Source of the DNA: Protonemura montana
Lineage: Eukaryota > Arthropoda > Insecta > Plecoptera > Nemouridae
DNA length: 64,000 nt
NCBI GenBank assembly: GCA_947568835.1
Contig: OX387609.1
Span: forward strand, 12,517,708 to 12,581,707
Direction of reading: 5' to 3'
Program-made: the position numbers and the translations under genes
The notes under the pieces: generated by a model
What the model saw: the letters and a program-made list of their open reading frames with translations, nothing else
What the model was told of the DNA's origin: nothing
Databases searched by the model: none
In this document: positions 20,976 through 34,500 of the stretch, one piece after another
Layout: the number at the start of each line of letters is the position of its first letter
Numbering within the stretch: the stretch's first letter is position 1

Positions 20976-23900
20976 TCACGGCCGTTGTGCCCAAAATTCT
21001 TTCACCATGTCCGCCGCCTTTTCGCCAATCATGTAAGCCATCGCATTCGTGTGCGCGATCGGCACAAACGGGGAGATCGACACGTCAGCCACCCTCAGCC
21101 TCTCAACGCCCTTCACCCGCAACTCTGAATCAACGACCGCCGTGGGGTCTGTCGCCGACCCCATCTTGCACGTGCAGCACTGATGGTGTCCAGTCAACGT
21201 CAAATACCTGGCCGCGCACTCCCAATACATGTCGCTGGCAAACTCCACCGTCAAACAACCTGGCACGGGAACGCTGTGCATAGTGGAACCGTACTTCTGG
21301 AAGGCGGCTGTCTGAGAGAGTTTTACCGCATACTTGATACCCTCGACCAAGGTCTTCATGTCCAGGTCATCGGGGTCCGAGAAGTAGTTGGCGTAGAGGA
21401 GCGGCCAATGCCACGGGTTGGTGTCGCGGAGCAAGAGGTGGCCTCGGCTCTTCGGGCGCAGTAACAGCATCGTGATGGACCAGACGTCTTGATTCTCGAT
21501 GGGCCGGAAGTATTTGTTGTAAAACATGTCGGTGAAGCCAAAGCCTGTGGAAAAGTACCGAGTCCTGTTGAAGAGTCCTGAAGATTTCGCAGGATATTTC
21601 CATATCAAATTTGATTTAATAGGTATGTGATTTGGCAACACAGCTTAGATGGTCGACTCGAGACGAGTTAAAATGTTGACATCTGACAAGATGGACATGA
21701 ATCTATCAGAGACCCACCTAGTTGCCATTTGGAAACATTTCAACAATGCACTTGAGTGTTTGTGATACGCCATACCTTCTTTCAATTCAGAATTATCATA
21801 AGTCGTGTACCTCTTCGCATGGCACCGACACGTTCCGAGGCCTGCCCGCCCGAGGCGTAAATGAACTCGATGTCAGGTCGTCGGTCTTGCGCGTACTTGG
21901 TGCGCACGTAGCCGACTGCCTCGACGCCACCAGCTAAAGTCAGCTCACCCGAGCCGTTCACGAGGAACTCGAGTGTGAGCGGGACCGCGCGTTTTAAGAG
22001 GCGGCTGGCGACCAGACTGACTGTCTCGTTCACCAGGAAGATGGGCCCGATGAAACCCACGTGCTCCTGTTTAACGAACGTCGGTGTATGACGACGTCAA
22101 TCGAGCAACAGGTTTTATTGGGATTAGTCGGTATTCAATTTGACTCAAGCCATGAGGCACTTGTACATAAAAATAAATTGTAATTATGATATGTTTCATT
22201 ACTTCAGGTACTTTGACTTTCATAACATTTGCCTGTAAGGTCAAAGAGGACTATTTTACTCAGAAGTAAGGTTCGGTTTTAGGTGTTAAGTTAGGTTAGG
22301 TAGTCGTTACTCGTTAGGTAGTCGTATCATTACCATTGCTATTCAAATATAAAAGTGGCGCTGGCCTTGCATAAACTGCAAGAGTCTATTTAACAAACTC
22401 GATATTTTTGGTTTTTCAAGTTTTGAAGTGCCAATTGGAAGGGTCTAAGTTCTTTGGTTAAATTTGGTTGCAAATAGTGAGCCCCAAATGTTCATTTTTT
22501 CAATGCAATGCAGTTAATTTGAAACAAAAAAATGCTCGAAAAATTCTGACAGAGAACATAATTCTGAGGTAAAAAAATACTTCTAAAAATGAGTGAACAA
22601 CGACCAATGGTTATTAGTTGATACACCGAGTTTTTGGAATACTTTAGACTTACGTGAAGATTCTTTCCAACTGGTAAATCGACCAGCACAGGTATCCCCA
22701 GCTCATTGAGATGCTCTTTTGGCCCGACGCCGGAGAGCATCAAAAGTTGCGGCGAATTGAGTGCCCCTGCCGAGAGGATCACTTCCTTCCTGATGCGGAC
22801 CGTGTGCGCTAACCGACCTTTAGTGAACTCCACGCCTAGGGTCCGACTCGTGACGGGGTCGATAAGTATCTTTGTCACTCGGGTCTTCATAGAGATATTC
22901 AAATTGCTGCGGTACCGTATCGGTCTTAAGAACGCCTTAGACGCAGAACACCGGCGTCCTTTGCGCATGGTTGCCTGCAGGTAACCGAACCCACGCGCTT
23001 CGCCGTCGTTGTAGTCGACCTCGGGGTTGCCAAGCTCGACGCCTGCCTCGACAAAAACTTTGGCCAACGGTGTTCGCAACGGCAGCGACTCCACGTCAAG
23101 CATACCGCCAGTGGCGTGATGCTCGGACGTGGCCAGGTCTGGTATCTGACAGTTTTCGGATTTCAGAAAGTAGGGGAGAACCTCGTCATAGCTCCAGCCT
23201 TTGCAGCCAGCTGCCGCCCATTCGTCGTAGTCCATGCGATGACCTCGCGTATACATCATGTAGTTAATTGAGCTGGAGCCGCCGAGGGCCTTGCCCCGCG
23301 GCCAACGGCACTGACCGCCCGTCATGGCGAGGCATGCGTTGGTCTGCGGCTGCGCCCTATATCCCCAGTTGTACTCGCTTTGCTGGAAAAAGCTGCAGAT
23401 GAGCGGCACGTCGGTCAGCAGCGTTTCGTCCCGACCCGCCTCTAGCAGAAGCAACTGAAAGTTGGAAGGGGTCCCTTGAAGACGAAGAGTGCAATGCGCA
23501 GGACCAATATGTTAGCAGTATCTGAAGCTATAATATCTAACAGAAAAGCAGGGCTGTAGGTTTTTGAATGTTTTCCTATTTTATTTTATTTCGACCACAC
23601 AAATTGAATAGCAATCGAGGTTTTTTCGACAATATGCAAGTTTCTCAAATATCCAGTGTAACAAGGTTTGCAGTTGCGAACACATGCTACTGCTTAATGA
23701 TGAGTGAAAGTAATTACTGACGTCAACATGCGATTCATCATATGAATACAGGAGCGTTTGAAAACAAGGAGCGTTTGGCAACTTCGTGCAGAAATTTCAT
23801 TTTCAAATTACTTTCCCAGCTCATGAGCGTCAACCAATCCAATAAGTATAATTACAGAGAGAAACACCCGCACGCTCTGCCCTGGACCAATTACCTTCCA

Positions 23901-24152
23901 CGCTGGATTCTCGGAAAGACGATTGGCTAGCACGGAGCCCGCGGGCCCTGCACCAATCACAACGAAGTCGTAGTCACGTTGGCCCAAGATGTCGCTGCTT
24001 GGCGTATCACGCACACGGCCCTCCTCCGTGTAGTGACTTCCCTGTCGCAGCTGCCGGCTGACTGCCTCGAACAGCGTCATAGGAATGGCCTCGACCGCCG
24101 CAATGAGAAACAGGAGCGTGACGGGTTAACCCAGGCGGCAACAGGCTGCCAT
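20976..24152 (-). CDS. GMC (glucose-methanol-choline) FAD oxidoreductase, left-arm copy, four exons
   Basis: Exons (minus): 24152/24080-23895, 23454-22654, 22066-21811, 21544-20976. From Met at 24080 the frame is 603 residues and all phases close (0, 0, 1). The FAD-binding N-terminus is [17 protein letters not shown], continued over intron 1 by LLLLEAG. The first GMC signature is [18 protein letters not shown] and the second [16 protein letters not shown]. The C-terminal lobe has [16 protein letters not shown] and [17 protein letters not shown], keeping the usual His and Asn region though with HHQCC where HPVG is common. The protein would oxidise an alcohol or sugar substrate not predictable here; insect-type glucose dehydrogenases are the nearest picture. 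In the right-arm copy the start lies 24 codons upstream with a signal peptide. Here codon 9 of that leader (24126-24128) is TAA, so only an unsecreted start at 24080 remains. It may be functional or an early pseudogene. Confidence 0.8.
21625..21725 (+). repeat. Solitary copy of the 118-bp unit in GMC intron 3
   Basis: TTGGCAACACAGCTTAGATG and TGACAAGATGGACATGAATC match the serpin intron minisatellite unit. The same single copy is in the right arm at 57735-57880, so it pre-dates the inverted duplication. Confidence 0.75.
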
Positions 24153-25780
24153 CGAGTGCCAAATCGTGGTCGATTGAGGCAGTTCACCAAGTTTAGCTAA
24201 GAGCTTGATAAAAATGTGTTACTATTTAGCAGAAGATGTAAAAAAATACGTTTGCATAAAAGTTTTAGAGGCGTTGCGTGCCACAGAAAGGTTGATAAAG
24301 CGATTTGTAAAATGTGTTCCCGAAATATTGGCGACGTCTGGAGTTGAGCGGCTGTTGGCAACAGGTGGTCGCCGCGACCATGTTCTGCTAGACCACGGTT
24401 GTCTTGCTCTCGAACACGAGGGCGTTGACCCCGCGAAGTGTTAATACCGGTTTGCAGCGATCTTCATCACAACTTGAAACGTCTTGCGGCGAGATCGGCT
24501 CGCTGCTTTTTTTTTCTAAACCTAGCATTAATTACTGACATGAAACGACAGTGTTTCGTTTTTTGTTTCACATTTTTTTTCGGAAAATTAATGACAGAAC
24601 ATTACTTGATGAACATGGACGGCCTCTGGAAACGATATCAAGCAACTTGATAAAGCGGCTTAAAAAAAACGATGTGCTTAAAATTTGCTAAAAAAGGAAT
24701 CTATTATTTAGGTGTATCTCATATTATGGTGTAGGTATTTAATACAATACTATGCTTTGTTATATTAGGGACAGGTAGGAACTCGATAAACAATAAACTT
24801 GACTGTCTCATTACAACAGCTTTATTTGCCAATCCACAGCCCTTATACAATCGCAGGTAACCTAGGACATTAGTAGTAATTGATTACGTCATGGCTCGTC
24901 ATTATGATACCTTTTAATAATGATGGCCATTACATAACACTATTATATGCTGTAAATATGTGGCTTATCATCATAAAATATCTCTATGAACATATTACAA
25001 CGCTACTCGAAATTAGTTCGCAAAGGCCTGGTATAGATCAAACAAAAAGCAAAAAAATCACAATATTGACTCTGAAACTTGTAATTAAAAAGAGAAAGGA
25101 AACACATGCGTGCTAAAAAAACTTCAAAACAACTTAATTTTTAAGTATTTCACATTTATTTCACAACTCAAAAATATTAACACAAAATCTGATTTTTTTT
25201 TTTCTTTTTTAGTTATCAAAATAATCGTCCAATTTTGCCTAAAAAACGCAAGAGGCTTACGGTGAAAAAACCAGAATGTGCTCTGAAAACTTCCTTTAAG
25301 TAAGAGAAGGCGTTTTAGAGCACGGTCAAGTAGCGCTTCAATTTAAGTGAAATTGAAGATTTCGCTACGCTTATCAATAAATCTGTAGTTGCCAAGAAAC
25401 AAACATTGGAGTTCAAATTAAAATAAAAATATTCTTATGTCATCGCATTCAAACTTTGCACACTAAACGCCACGTCAGCGGACACATCAGCAGAAAAAAC
25501 AATCATCACTCAAAGTGCTTGTGGCTAACAACAAAATGTCTGGAGAAAATAACGCAACAAATATGAAAAAACTTCAAGTGAAAGTCGCAGTAAGTGACAG
25601 CTGATGACAAACGTAAGAAAATGAAAAAACAAATAAAGAAACAAACAAGACACTTGGATATACAAAGGAGGCAATTGATTTGAAATGGTTCACGTTCTGT
25701 TGGTTCCTCGCAATGGACTGCGACGAGCCGGATGTGTTCATGTGAATACAACACTTCGCAGTGGTTGTTAGGTTACTTTG
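24153..25780. other. Left-arm intergenic region between GMC and GPCR genes
   Basis: No gene was recognised. The sequence matches the right-arm interval 52870-55239 in inverse orientation, apart from the LINE inserted there. It presumably holds the 3' flank of the GPCR and the promoter of the GMC gene. Confidence 0.5.
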
Positions 25781-25783
25781 TAT

Positions 25784-25895
25784 GCTCTGCTGGTATGGAG
25801 GAAACTTCAAACTTTGGCCGCGTGGCGCTACTCTCGCTCTGCTGGTATGGGGACAACTTCAAACTCTGACCGCGTGGCGCAACCCTCGCTCTGCA
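25784..25895. repeat. 52-bp repeat at the GPCR 3' end, two copies (left arm)
   Basis: CTCTGCTGGTATGG.GACAACTTCAAACT..CCGCGTGGCGC occurs twice. The right arm has three copies at 52716-52870. The last codons and the stop of the GPCR lie within the unit. Confidence 0.65.
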
Positions 25896-28800
25896 GATCT
25901 GTTTTCACACTTGGAGGCACGACGGATCGGGCAACAAAGCCACTGTTCGATGCTGCGTTATCCGTCACTTCTAGCTCCGGCGAGACTATTTCTCCACTCG
26001 CCACCATCGGACCGATGACATTTCCGACAGAAACATTGTTTGGAGTCTTGACTGGCCGAGTTCTCTTCTTTCGTTTCGATTTAGCTTGGACGTTCTTAAC
26101 GGACTTTTTACTGGCAGCCACTGGCATGTCGATCAACGCTGGAGCGTTCCACAGTCCTCTGGTTCTGTCGTTGATCACAATAAAATAAAAAGATACTGCA
26201 AACCCCTGAAGAGAATCGATAATATTGTTTAAGTATACCATGACTGTGGGATGGAACAAAACCTCGTTTAACGTGTTAGAGAGAACCGGGATTCCGAAAA
26301 GAAAGAACAAAATCGCTGTCTTTTTGTGTTTATTACGCACCGCTTCGTTGTTTGTACCAGCCTGTCTCTGTGGTTCGCTGTTGTCCCGGTTGGTGGCGAT
26401 CCCCACGTGCAGCCCGAGGTTGATGAGGATGATGAAGACCGCTGGTACCAAGTAGAGGATGCCTTGGGTGAGCAAGTTAGGAAAGCAGAAGTGTGTCTTG
26501 ACGTCCCAGGTGAACAGGACGGCCACGGGCATCATAGGAAGTCCCCAGGCAAACGAGCAGATTTTCAGCATCAAATAGGAAGAACTTGATTTGCCGAGCA
26601 CGACGGGGTTGTATTGAAACACGGTAATTAACAGACTCCAAGTGAAGTTGACGAGTCGGATGTAGTGCAGAAACGCGGCGAAAATCGCAAAGCCCACGTC
26701 CAGGCGCTTCATGTCAATGTAGATTGTGTGCGTTTCGCGAATCATTGACAAAAATATGTACCAGAAGTGCGACAACGAGAGTTGAATGAGCAGCTTGTTG
26801 GCAAGATCATCGCGCCACACTGGGAACATCACCGCTGACATTCCGATCATGGCCAAGCCGATCAGTGAGATCGTCGCGCCCGCGAGGTACACGACACTGG
26901 TGCCGCTGAGGAACTCGTTGATCGAGAAGTTCGGCAAATCTGTGTACTCGTAAATAATCACACGCGTTGATCCGAAGGTGTAATTCTTGCACGTGCAGAA
27001 CACGTGGCCGTGCATGACGTTCATTGTGCAATACTCGTTGGACCAGTTCCGAGCCGCGTCGTCCCAAATCTCGCAGGCAGTCTGGATGTAGCCCAGGGTC
27101 CGTTTGGACAACTGAAAGTGCACTTCGATTGGCAACCCCGTAAAATAGCCACCGTGGTAAATGTCGACTTGCACCGAGTTGAAAATGGGACCGGCTCTTA
27201 TTGGGCACGGAAAGGGTGAAATGTTGATAGGGTAAACTAAAAACATGGTATTTCTAAAGTCTTGCCCCCCTTCTAAATTAAGGAAGCAAGCGAACTGAAG
27301 GTTTCCCTTTTGCATTTCTTTATCGTCGAAGCCGTGCGCAAACTGCACTGCGAGAGCCTTCATCCTCTCTCTTGTATTGCACTCCAAAAAAACGGTGTTC
27401 ACGATCGAAGGCAACTGCTAATAACGCCATATCTGAGTGGATCGAGAAAACTTTCTTGGAGTCGTCAAAATCTGTTCGCACACATTCGTTGACATCGTCG
27501 CCAGCAAGCCAGTCTCCTTTCGTCGTCCAGTCACTAATGAAGAGAGCTTTCGATTGAAATTGACAACTACAACTCAACATCATTGTTTCAAACGCAGTCT
27601 CCAGTAAGCGCAGGGTCGGAATAATTCTTTGAAAACCATCGTTAACCTCGTTTACGTGCAACACTGTTTTTTTGAAGAGGTTGAGTAAATCGGCAAGTGA
27701 TTGCGGGTTCAACGTCAGCAATGTCGCGTTGTAAATGAGGGCAGTACCCAGCGCGAAGATGCTCTCCGAGTCGGTGAAAGTCTCCGAGCCAAACCGCGCG
27801 AAGTCCTCCTGGTCGAGTACGGCGTCGACGTAGCTGTACACGATAAAGTGTCCCCCGTCTGCCACCAGGCTGCAGTTGCACGCTTCGACCGAGGCGATAT
27901 GCACGATCTGGCAACTACGCGACGTCCAATCGTCGTCGAGCTCGTCCCAAGCGCCGCATCCAAGCACGTGACCGGCTGGCTTGGTGAAGGTGAACTCGAC
28001 GTACTGTGCTTCTTGTTGGACGGGCGACCTCGGCGCCAGGACCACGTCCACCACGCGGCTGCTGAACAAGCGTCCGGTTGAAGGCGGCGGCCGGATGTAC
28101 GCTTTGGGAGGGTACAATAGGAAGACGTGCCGCGAGTTCTGTGTCAACACCGAGATTTAAACTTGAAGGGCAAACACCTTGTCGTCCCAATACGAAGACG
28201 AATCGTTGGGAGATGACAGAGAAAACACTTCAAGAGTATTCCCGAAAAAAGTGGCGACCACATAAAATGCTGTCTTGTTCGAAGAGTTATAATCATTTTC
28301 AGAACCGATGGCGTTCATCGCCGATGACCGGGCGCTGAACGGTGCATCTAACAGGTCTACACTGTTTATCACGCCGCTACGAACTGTCTGCAACAACGGC
28401 GTTTTCAAACTTTCTTTCAGCCTATAAAAGTAACCAAAAATGCTACTGACCGTAATTATGCTGTAATTGTCCAAGATTCCTGTGAGTTTGAGCGCCATCT
28501 TGGGATAGTACTTGTTCATGTTGATGGTGTGTATCGCCAGCAGGACACTCATGTCCGTGCTGGGGTCGCGTGGTCCGACATTGTTGGAAGGTTGTGAATC
28601 GTAATAGTGAAGCTTCGAGGAAAAATAACTGAACAAGATATACTGGCCCCGTCTCCTTGATTCCTCCAAGTAAGCACTCATGTTGCAGGTACACACGCCC
28701 AGGTAGAGTCTAGGATTGTTGAAACAGCCTTTTGAAGTCCAATTACCCAGCGACGAGCTCCAGAACGCGCAGGCGAAGTGGTATTCCTTTTCTGACATGA

Positions 28801-30475
28801 CTGAATACATGTGCACGAGTTGGTCTTCGATTTCTTCACTGCTTGGAGTCAACACGATGTCTACAACGCGCATGTGCAAGACTCGCTTGCCGTCGATGAA
28901 TGTCGCCGGTCTGAAGAACTTGTCTGGAGGGTAGAGAAGGAAGGCGTACCGCGAGTTCTGTCGCGTCACTGACCTTGAAAACAGCAACGAAAAGTTCATC
29001 TGACTAGAAAACAACAGATTGGGATCAACTTCCTCCGCCACCATAAAGCACTCGATGCCTGACGTGGCGTCGCTGTAAACTCCGAACCCGACCGGCAGAT
29101 CGCGCTCATCAGCTGACTGCGCCTGCGCGATGAAACTCGACAACGCTTCGTTGCGCCGGCCAATCGTGTGTCGTCCTTCGTCTGGTTGCACGGCGGCCAG
29201 GATCGTCCCGATGTCCTCGAGGATCTTGTCCCCGCTGGGCTTTGTCAGAAAGACGTTATCGAAGGCCATAATGTTGTAAAGGTTCACCGAAAGAAATTGA
29301 GAAAAACTTTCTGTGGTGTTAAAATCCGTTGAAAAATCGTGCAATTTGTCAACGTGTTGTGAAAAGTTGCCAGCAGCTTCCGAGGAGTTCAAGATGGTGT
29401 CAACTCGTATGGTCGATTGAACCTCTGCCTCATATTGGTACATGATGTAGTGGCTTGTGTTTCCGTTGAAGACAATATTGCAGTGACACGCGACCTGATA
29501 CAGAGCAGGTGAACCCGTCAAAAGCGGCACGTTAATCAGTTCGCAGCTCAGCGACGACCAATCAACGTTCGTCTCGTTCCAACTCGCGCACGCGTACTTG
29601 GCGTTGCCCACAGGTGTTCCGTACTCCTTCCTGAAGGAAATCGATTGATGCATTGCGCTGGATGCTATATCACGGTCCCATATTAAGTCCACGACCCGGA
29701 ACCAGGTGTTCGGCCTCCTGGACTCTGGCAGAGGTTTCAAGGGGCTAGAGTTTGGTTGATGAACTAAGAACACAGGAAGTGCTTTCTCTGTTACTTGTGA
29801 TATACTCGTATCAATGGAGAAATAATCGCTGCGGTCGTCGAAATAATTCATGCCGAGTTCACTTGCAGCTCGTTCTGGATACAAAAACATACTTCCGGTC
29901 ACCTCGCCGATCAAGAATGCGGCACCAGACGATAAACGCCGAATGTGGTAGGTTTCCATTGAATCGACCCTGCCTTTCAGATCACACATGATCTGCATGA
30001 TCCTAGACACCGTGCTCGCCTCGAGCTCGTCGATTGGTCGAACGCTAGGAGCGAGACTTGTGATTCTTTCAAAAATGGCGGTAAAATTGTCAAGGTTCAT
30101 TGTTTTCTCGAGACTTAGTTCCTGTAACTGCCGCGAAGCTTCCAGAAGGATTTGCAATTTCGGTGAGTAGACAAGCAATTTATTAAAAAACTTTGGTTTT
30201 GTTTTGTCTTTGTGATCAGTTTTTATCAAGTCCGTCGATTTTACGATATCTATCTCCTGGGGAGACGCCACATTCGCGCTGCTAGCACTGACCTTTGCTA
30301 TCGACCGGAATATTTCCACCGTGATTTTCGGCGTAGTGGCTCTTTCGGCGTCAAACACTCCCACCGCGCGCATCAGCGTCTCCGTCGTCGACAAGCCGAC
30401 GTCGTCCTGTCGCCCCAACGTCGCCTCCGAATAAACGAGCAGCACCAGCAGCCACAGAGTTATTTTCAGAGACAT
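25828..30475 (-). pseudogene. Adhesion-GPCR pseudogene with four GAIN/GPS-like modules, left-arm copy
   Basis: This copy matches the intact right-arm gene (48102-52769) along its whole length, but in three open segments. Segment 30475-28157 (772 residues, signal peptide to module 2) ends in a TAA where the right copy has TCA (Ser). Segment 28150-27320 (module 3) ends after a one-base insertion near 27350 (GGCTCTCGCAG against GGCGTCGCAG). Segment ~27414-25828 carries module 4, the 7TM domain and the cytoplasmic tail. The 7TM part keeps QGFAVSFYFIVINDRTR and all helices, and divergence from the right copy is modest, so inactivation looks recent. Readthrough or separate short products cannot be excluded from sequence alone. 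Confidence 0.85.
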
Positions 30476-30679
30476 TTCCTAGAGACCGTTGTTGGAACAA
30501 AAGCGCAAACAGTTGATACTGAACTTGGACTGGCGTTTCGCTCGAGCAAAGTCGTTCAAGTGTTTTAAAAACGAAGACACGCGACCAGCAGTAATCGTGG
30601 GCCGGCTCCACGAAGCGTTGTTTACACGATAACAAAGCCGAGTACTTGGAATTGCAATTACACCTTCGTGTTGCGATAT

Positions 30680-30964
30680 TTCTGCGAATTGCATGATTGC
30701 TCTTGGTACTTAGGTGAGCTGTCGCGTGCAGGTATAACTTTGCACGGTAAGCGTCAGCAATATCCAAATGGTCCAGCTGTATTCATGTGGTCAGGAAGAG
30801 TGTCAGAGAGAAACCAGCTCCCGGGTTGAACGGTCCTGATTGTGTGATACGGATTTGGTGAGCATATTATTATATTCCTTTCTTTCCAAGTTGATTATCA
30901 CATTGCCAAGCGAGATATTTCGGCCTAGCACTAAGCAACAGTTTAAATTCTAGTCGTAACAGTA
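30680..30964. other. Arm-specific ~285-bp indel upstream of the left GPCR copy
   Basis: The shared sequence CTTCGTGTTGCGATAT continues in the right arm straight into GATAAATCGTCGGCCGAACG. In the left arm about 285 bp intervene before GGTAAATCGTCGGCCGAAC. No coding or repeat signature was recognised in the extra segment. It may be an insertion here or a deletion on the right. Confidence 0.6.
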
Positions 30965-31165
30965 TGGTAAATCGTCGGCCGAACGGTGGCAAGCAACGCG
31001 TGGTCAACATTACTATGGACTATAACAAACTAACATTTCGTCATACACCGCGTTTTTCGGCTGTTTTTTTTTATTTTATTTTAAATGATTTTGATTGAAG
31101 CAGTGGCGTAACTAGGTATTATTTGGCCCACGGGCAATATTTATTTGCTTCCGGTATTGGTGCTG

Positions 31166-31520
31166 TTAAAATCAAAGAAAATTTTGATCAACATGTCCGC
31201 ATCTCGCAACCTCGCAACCGCAGGAATCAAGGATCTATCAACAATTGATGCCAACAAGTGGCAAGAAAATAAAAAAGATGCAAAAATTATCTCGCTCCCA
31301 GACAGGGTCTTCTAGATACGCTCCTCCATAAACACGACAGTGTTTGTTTCAAGTAACCCGAGACACCGCAACTCGATCTCGGCGCTGGGGGGCGACTTCG
31401 TTGACGCCCCTGTAAGCGACCAGGGGGCGTCCAGCAGGCGATGTCGTTGACGCCCTTCCAAACGACTACGGGGCCCTCGTCTGGCTGTGGCAGTTGGTGA
31501 CCCCGCTCCGAGCTAGCAAC
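31166..31520 (+). promoter_or_regulatory. 5' flank of the CUB gene (inner spacer edge)
   Basis: The spacer begins here. GC-rich sequence from 31380 (GGCGACTTCGTTGACGCCCC and a partial repeat GATGTCGTTGACGCCC) precedes the ATG. No TATA box was seen. An in-frame upstream ATG at 31494 would add nine residues. Confidence 0.3.
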
Positions 31521-34500
31521 ATGGGTAGGACAGAGGGTCAAGTTAAACCGAATGCTTCTCTACTGCAGACGACGCTTCTCATTTGGGCTATGACGATGTT
31601 GGGCCATCACCTGACCAACGCGCAGACTCAGATCGTTTCAAACGATGGGCAGCTGAAGACGCCATCGTCCTCTACAGTGTACAACGTCATCGTCGAAGGC
31701 CACAGTGGCGTTGTCGAAAGCCCGAACTTCCCGTCCGCGTATCTCGGCGACCTCGCATTTAATTGGACCCTCAAGGTCGCCCGAGGGAACCGCATCAACA
31801 TCACCTTCACGCACTTTGCCACCGAGGTCGCTCGTGGCAACGCCACCGACCTCTGTCGCTATGACTACCTCGGGGTGAGTTACAAATGGCCCATACTCCC
31901 ACTAGATGTTTAAATACCAGCACAAGTGGTCAATAAAGTGAGTGACGTCGCTGCGTGGTAGATGACGGAGAGCAACGAGGACGAACCGAGTCCTGCCGAC
32001 ACCGAGCTGGGGCGTTTTTGCGGCACCAAACTGCCCCCGCCCATCGCGTCCTCCAAGGACCACGTCTTCCTGCGATTCGTCAACGACTCGCTCGTCGCGA
32101 ACATCAGCTTCCGTCTGGAATGGGTGCTTGAAGGTCGCTGCCTGGTTTCATTTTCGTCTTGATAAACTGCCTGTTTGATCGCCCGTGGTGAGCCTTAAGT
32201 CGACTTCTTATCAATGAATACCGGTATCTAATCGGGGTAGACTATTGCCACGGGCAACGGTTTATTTACTGTGCCTGGAATATCTGTCTTGTTCACCAGA
32301 CCCAGTTGACCGAAACACTTCCCCGCTTAGGCAATCTGGAGTTAATAAACAAATTTTAGCGATAAAATACCATGACCTAAACAAAGCTGAGTTCTGTCGA
32401 TTGGCTTCTTGCTGTCGTAATTGCTTGTGGGGAATTGAGGTTTAGCTCACAAGGTTTTTATGAGGTTTTATATATTTTAGTAGTGCTTTTATGCAAAGTT
32501 TTCGTTTTTGTTGAACTAAAATTTTGGCTTGTGCGAAATTATATCTAGTTCGGAACTGTTGCACTTGGGATTAAAATGATTAGTAAAAATACCGATTCCC
32601 TTGAAGCCATGTTGACATAGATTTACCCTAGGCTCGAAGACATGTAAGTGCATTGACAGGAAGTTAATTAAACCAAATCTTGGTGTCTTTATGATCATGT
32701 CATTTGCACGCCAAGCATGACACCGGAAGCTACGTTTGGAAACTCGACACTTGTTTCCCCGGCGACTGGTGGCCCAGACTTGTGTTTACATTCCAAGAGC
32801 AATTGTGCCTGAACGACGGCGCACTGCGCAGGTTGCGGCGGTCACCTGATCGATAGCACTGGCACCTTCACCAGCCCTGGCTATCCGGGCAACTACCCGG
32901 CATCGTTGACGTGCGACTGGCTGATAACGGCACCCGTCGCCCAGACCGTCCAGCTCAACGTCACCGACCTGCACTTAGAGCGTGACACCAACTGCCAGCT
33001 AGATAATCTCACGGTATGGATATCAGGGATCGGACTTTTTTTTACTGTTCAACTGTTTTTGTAATGTGGCTTCCAATTAATTCAGTGTGCAATGTTTTTT
33101 TTACGAAAAACTGAGAATCAGAAGCAATAATACGGTGGTCGCCAGATTATATGTACATTTGATTGATAATATGTTAGTACATATACATAAGTGGCTATGA
33201 CTTATGGTTGTTTTTAGACTCATGTCCACTTGATTTAGCCTTCGCACTAGTTTGAACAAAACTATTTGAAATGGCTTTTGAATACTGTGTTACGGAGAAC
33301 TAATTTTCCCGGGATTTCGTAACATGTACTAGTTACTTCTTCAAGGGTAAGAGCAGTCCTGACAATTTTCCGATAACAAAAGAACCACACAAAATAATTT
33401 ATAACAATTACTTAGTTCAAGCATCCTTAATGCATCTAAATAAAATAATCGGGGTCAATAACTAAAAAACTAATGTATTTTATATTTTCTGAAATAAAAT
33501 CCCGAACAAATTGGCGTTTTTACTAAGTAACCAATTAAGTGTTTGGAAAAAACGCCAATTTTTTGAGATTGTCGTAACGTTATGTGATATGTCCTAACGT
33601 TATGGCTATGACTTATTAGCTACAACTATACACTGTCCGGGAACACTTTGGCAATTGCTGAGAATTCATCCGGGAATGTCTTCATCGCTGGCTTCGGTAA
33701 CTGATTCCACTGTCGTATCGAGATCTGTCCAAGAAAGAGAAACGATCCAAGCCAGCCTTGCATCTTGTACCTTCTGAGCATGCTCAGATTTGCCAGCGAA
33801 CGGCGCCCTTTAGTTTAAGAATTATTGTTGAGAATTGAATAAAACTGGTCGAAAATCATCCCGATTACCTGCAGGATAATTGACACGTAGTATACTAGAT
33901 TCAACGAGAGGTCATACAGTATTATCGTCCTACCACATTTATGCGCGTGTGATGCACTCTTTAAAATGGCCGCCATGTCACTTTGACACTTTAACAACGA
34001 TCCTATCCGCAAAACGCTGACCCCTTCCCTGGTCACCAGGTGTGGAGCGGCAGAGACGACAGCGGCACCCTGCTAGGCTCCTTCTGTCACACCATCCAGA
34101 GCCCCCTGGTGGTCACGTCCACGGGCAACGCCATGTTTGTGCGCTTCCAAAGCGATGACACCTACTCTAGCCGTGGCTTCAAGGCCACCCACACGCTGCT
34201 GCCCACAGGTGAGCATCGCTAGAACCTCTAAGTAGGCTGGGCGTTGTTTTTCTGCACGGGGATATTAGGAGCGATGAAGTAGGTGGCGTGCAGAACTTGG
34301 TTCTCATAAACACAGCTATTTTATACAAAATTCTCGTGGGCCGTGCAAACATGTCAGTAGTCAGGAACAGTATAACGACGAATTTCTAAATTCCATCAAA
34401 CAGAATGTTTCTACTTTCACGGCTACTGGGAGAATCATGGCGCATAGAAAACAAAAACATTGTTTTCATGATCTTTAGATGGGAATCGAGCCGTTGGGAA

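Larger units (their letters stand above)
21037..31165. repeat. Left arm of a ~10-kb inverted duplication
   Basis: This block is the reverse complement of 47690-58527 over its whole length, coding and non-coding, with scattered substitutions and indels. The outer limit is judged from the last shared GMC codons (around GCGATCGCGCACACGAATGC in inverse) and the inner limit from CTAGGTATTATTTGGCCC..GTATTGGTGC near 31165. Unlike the right arm it has no LINE insertion. It also has about 285 bp (30680-30964) absent from the right. Confidence 0.9.
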
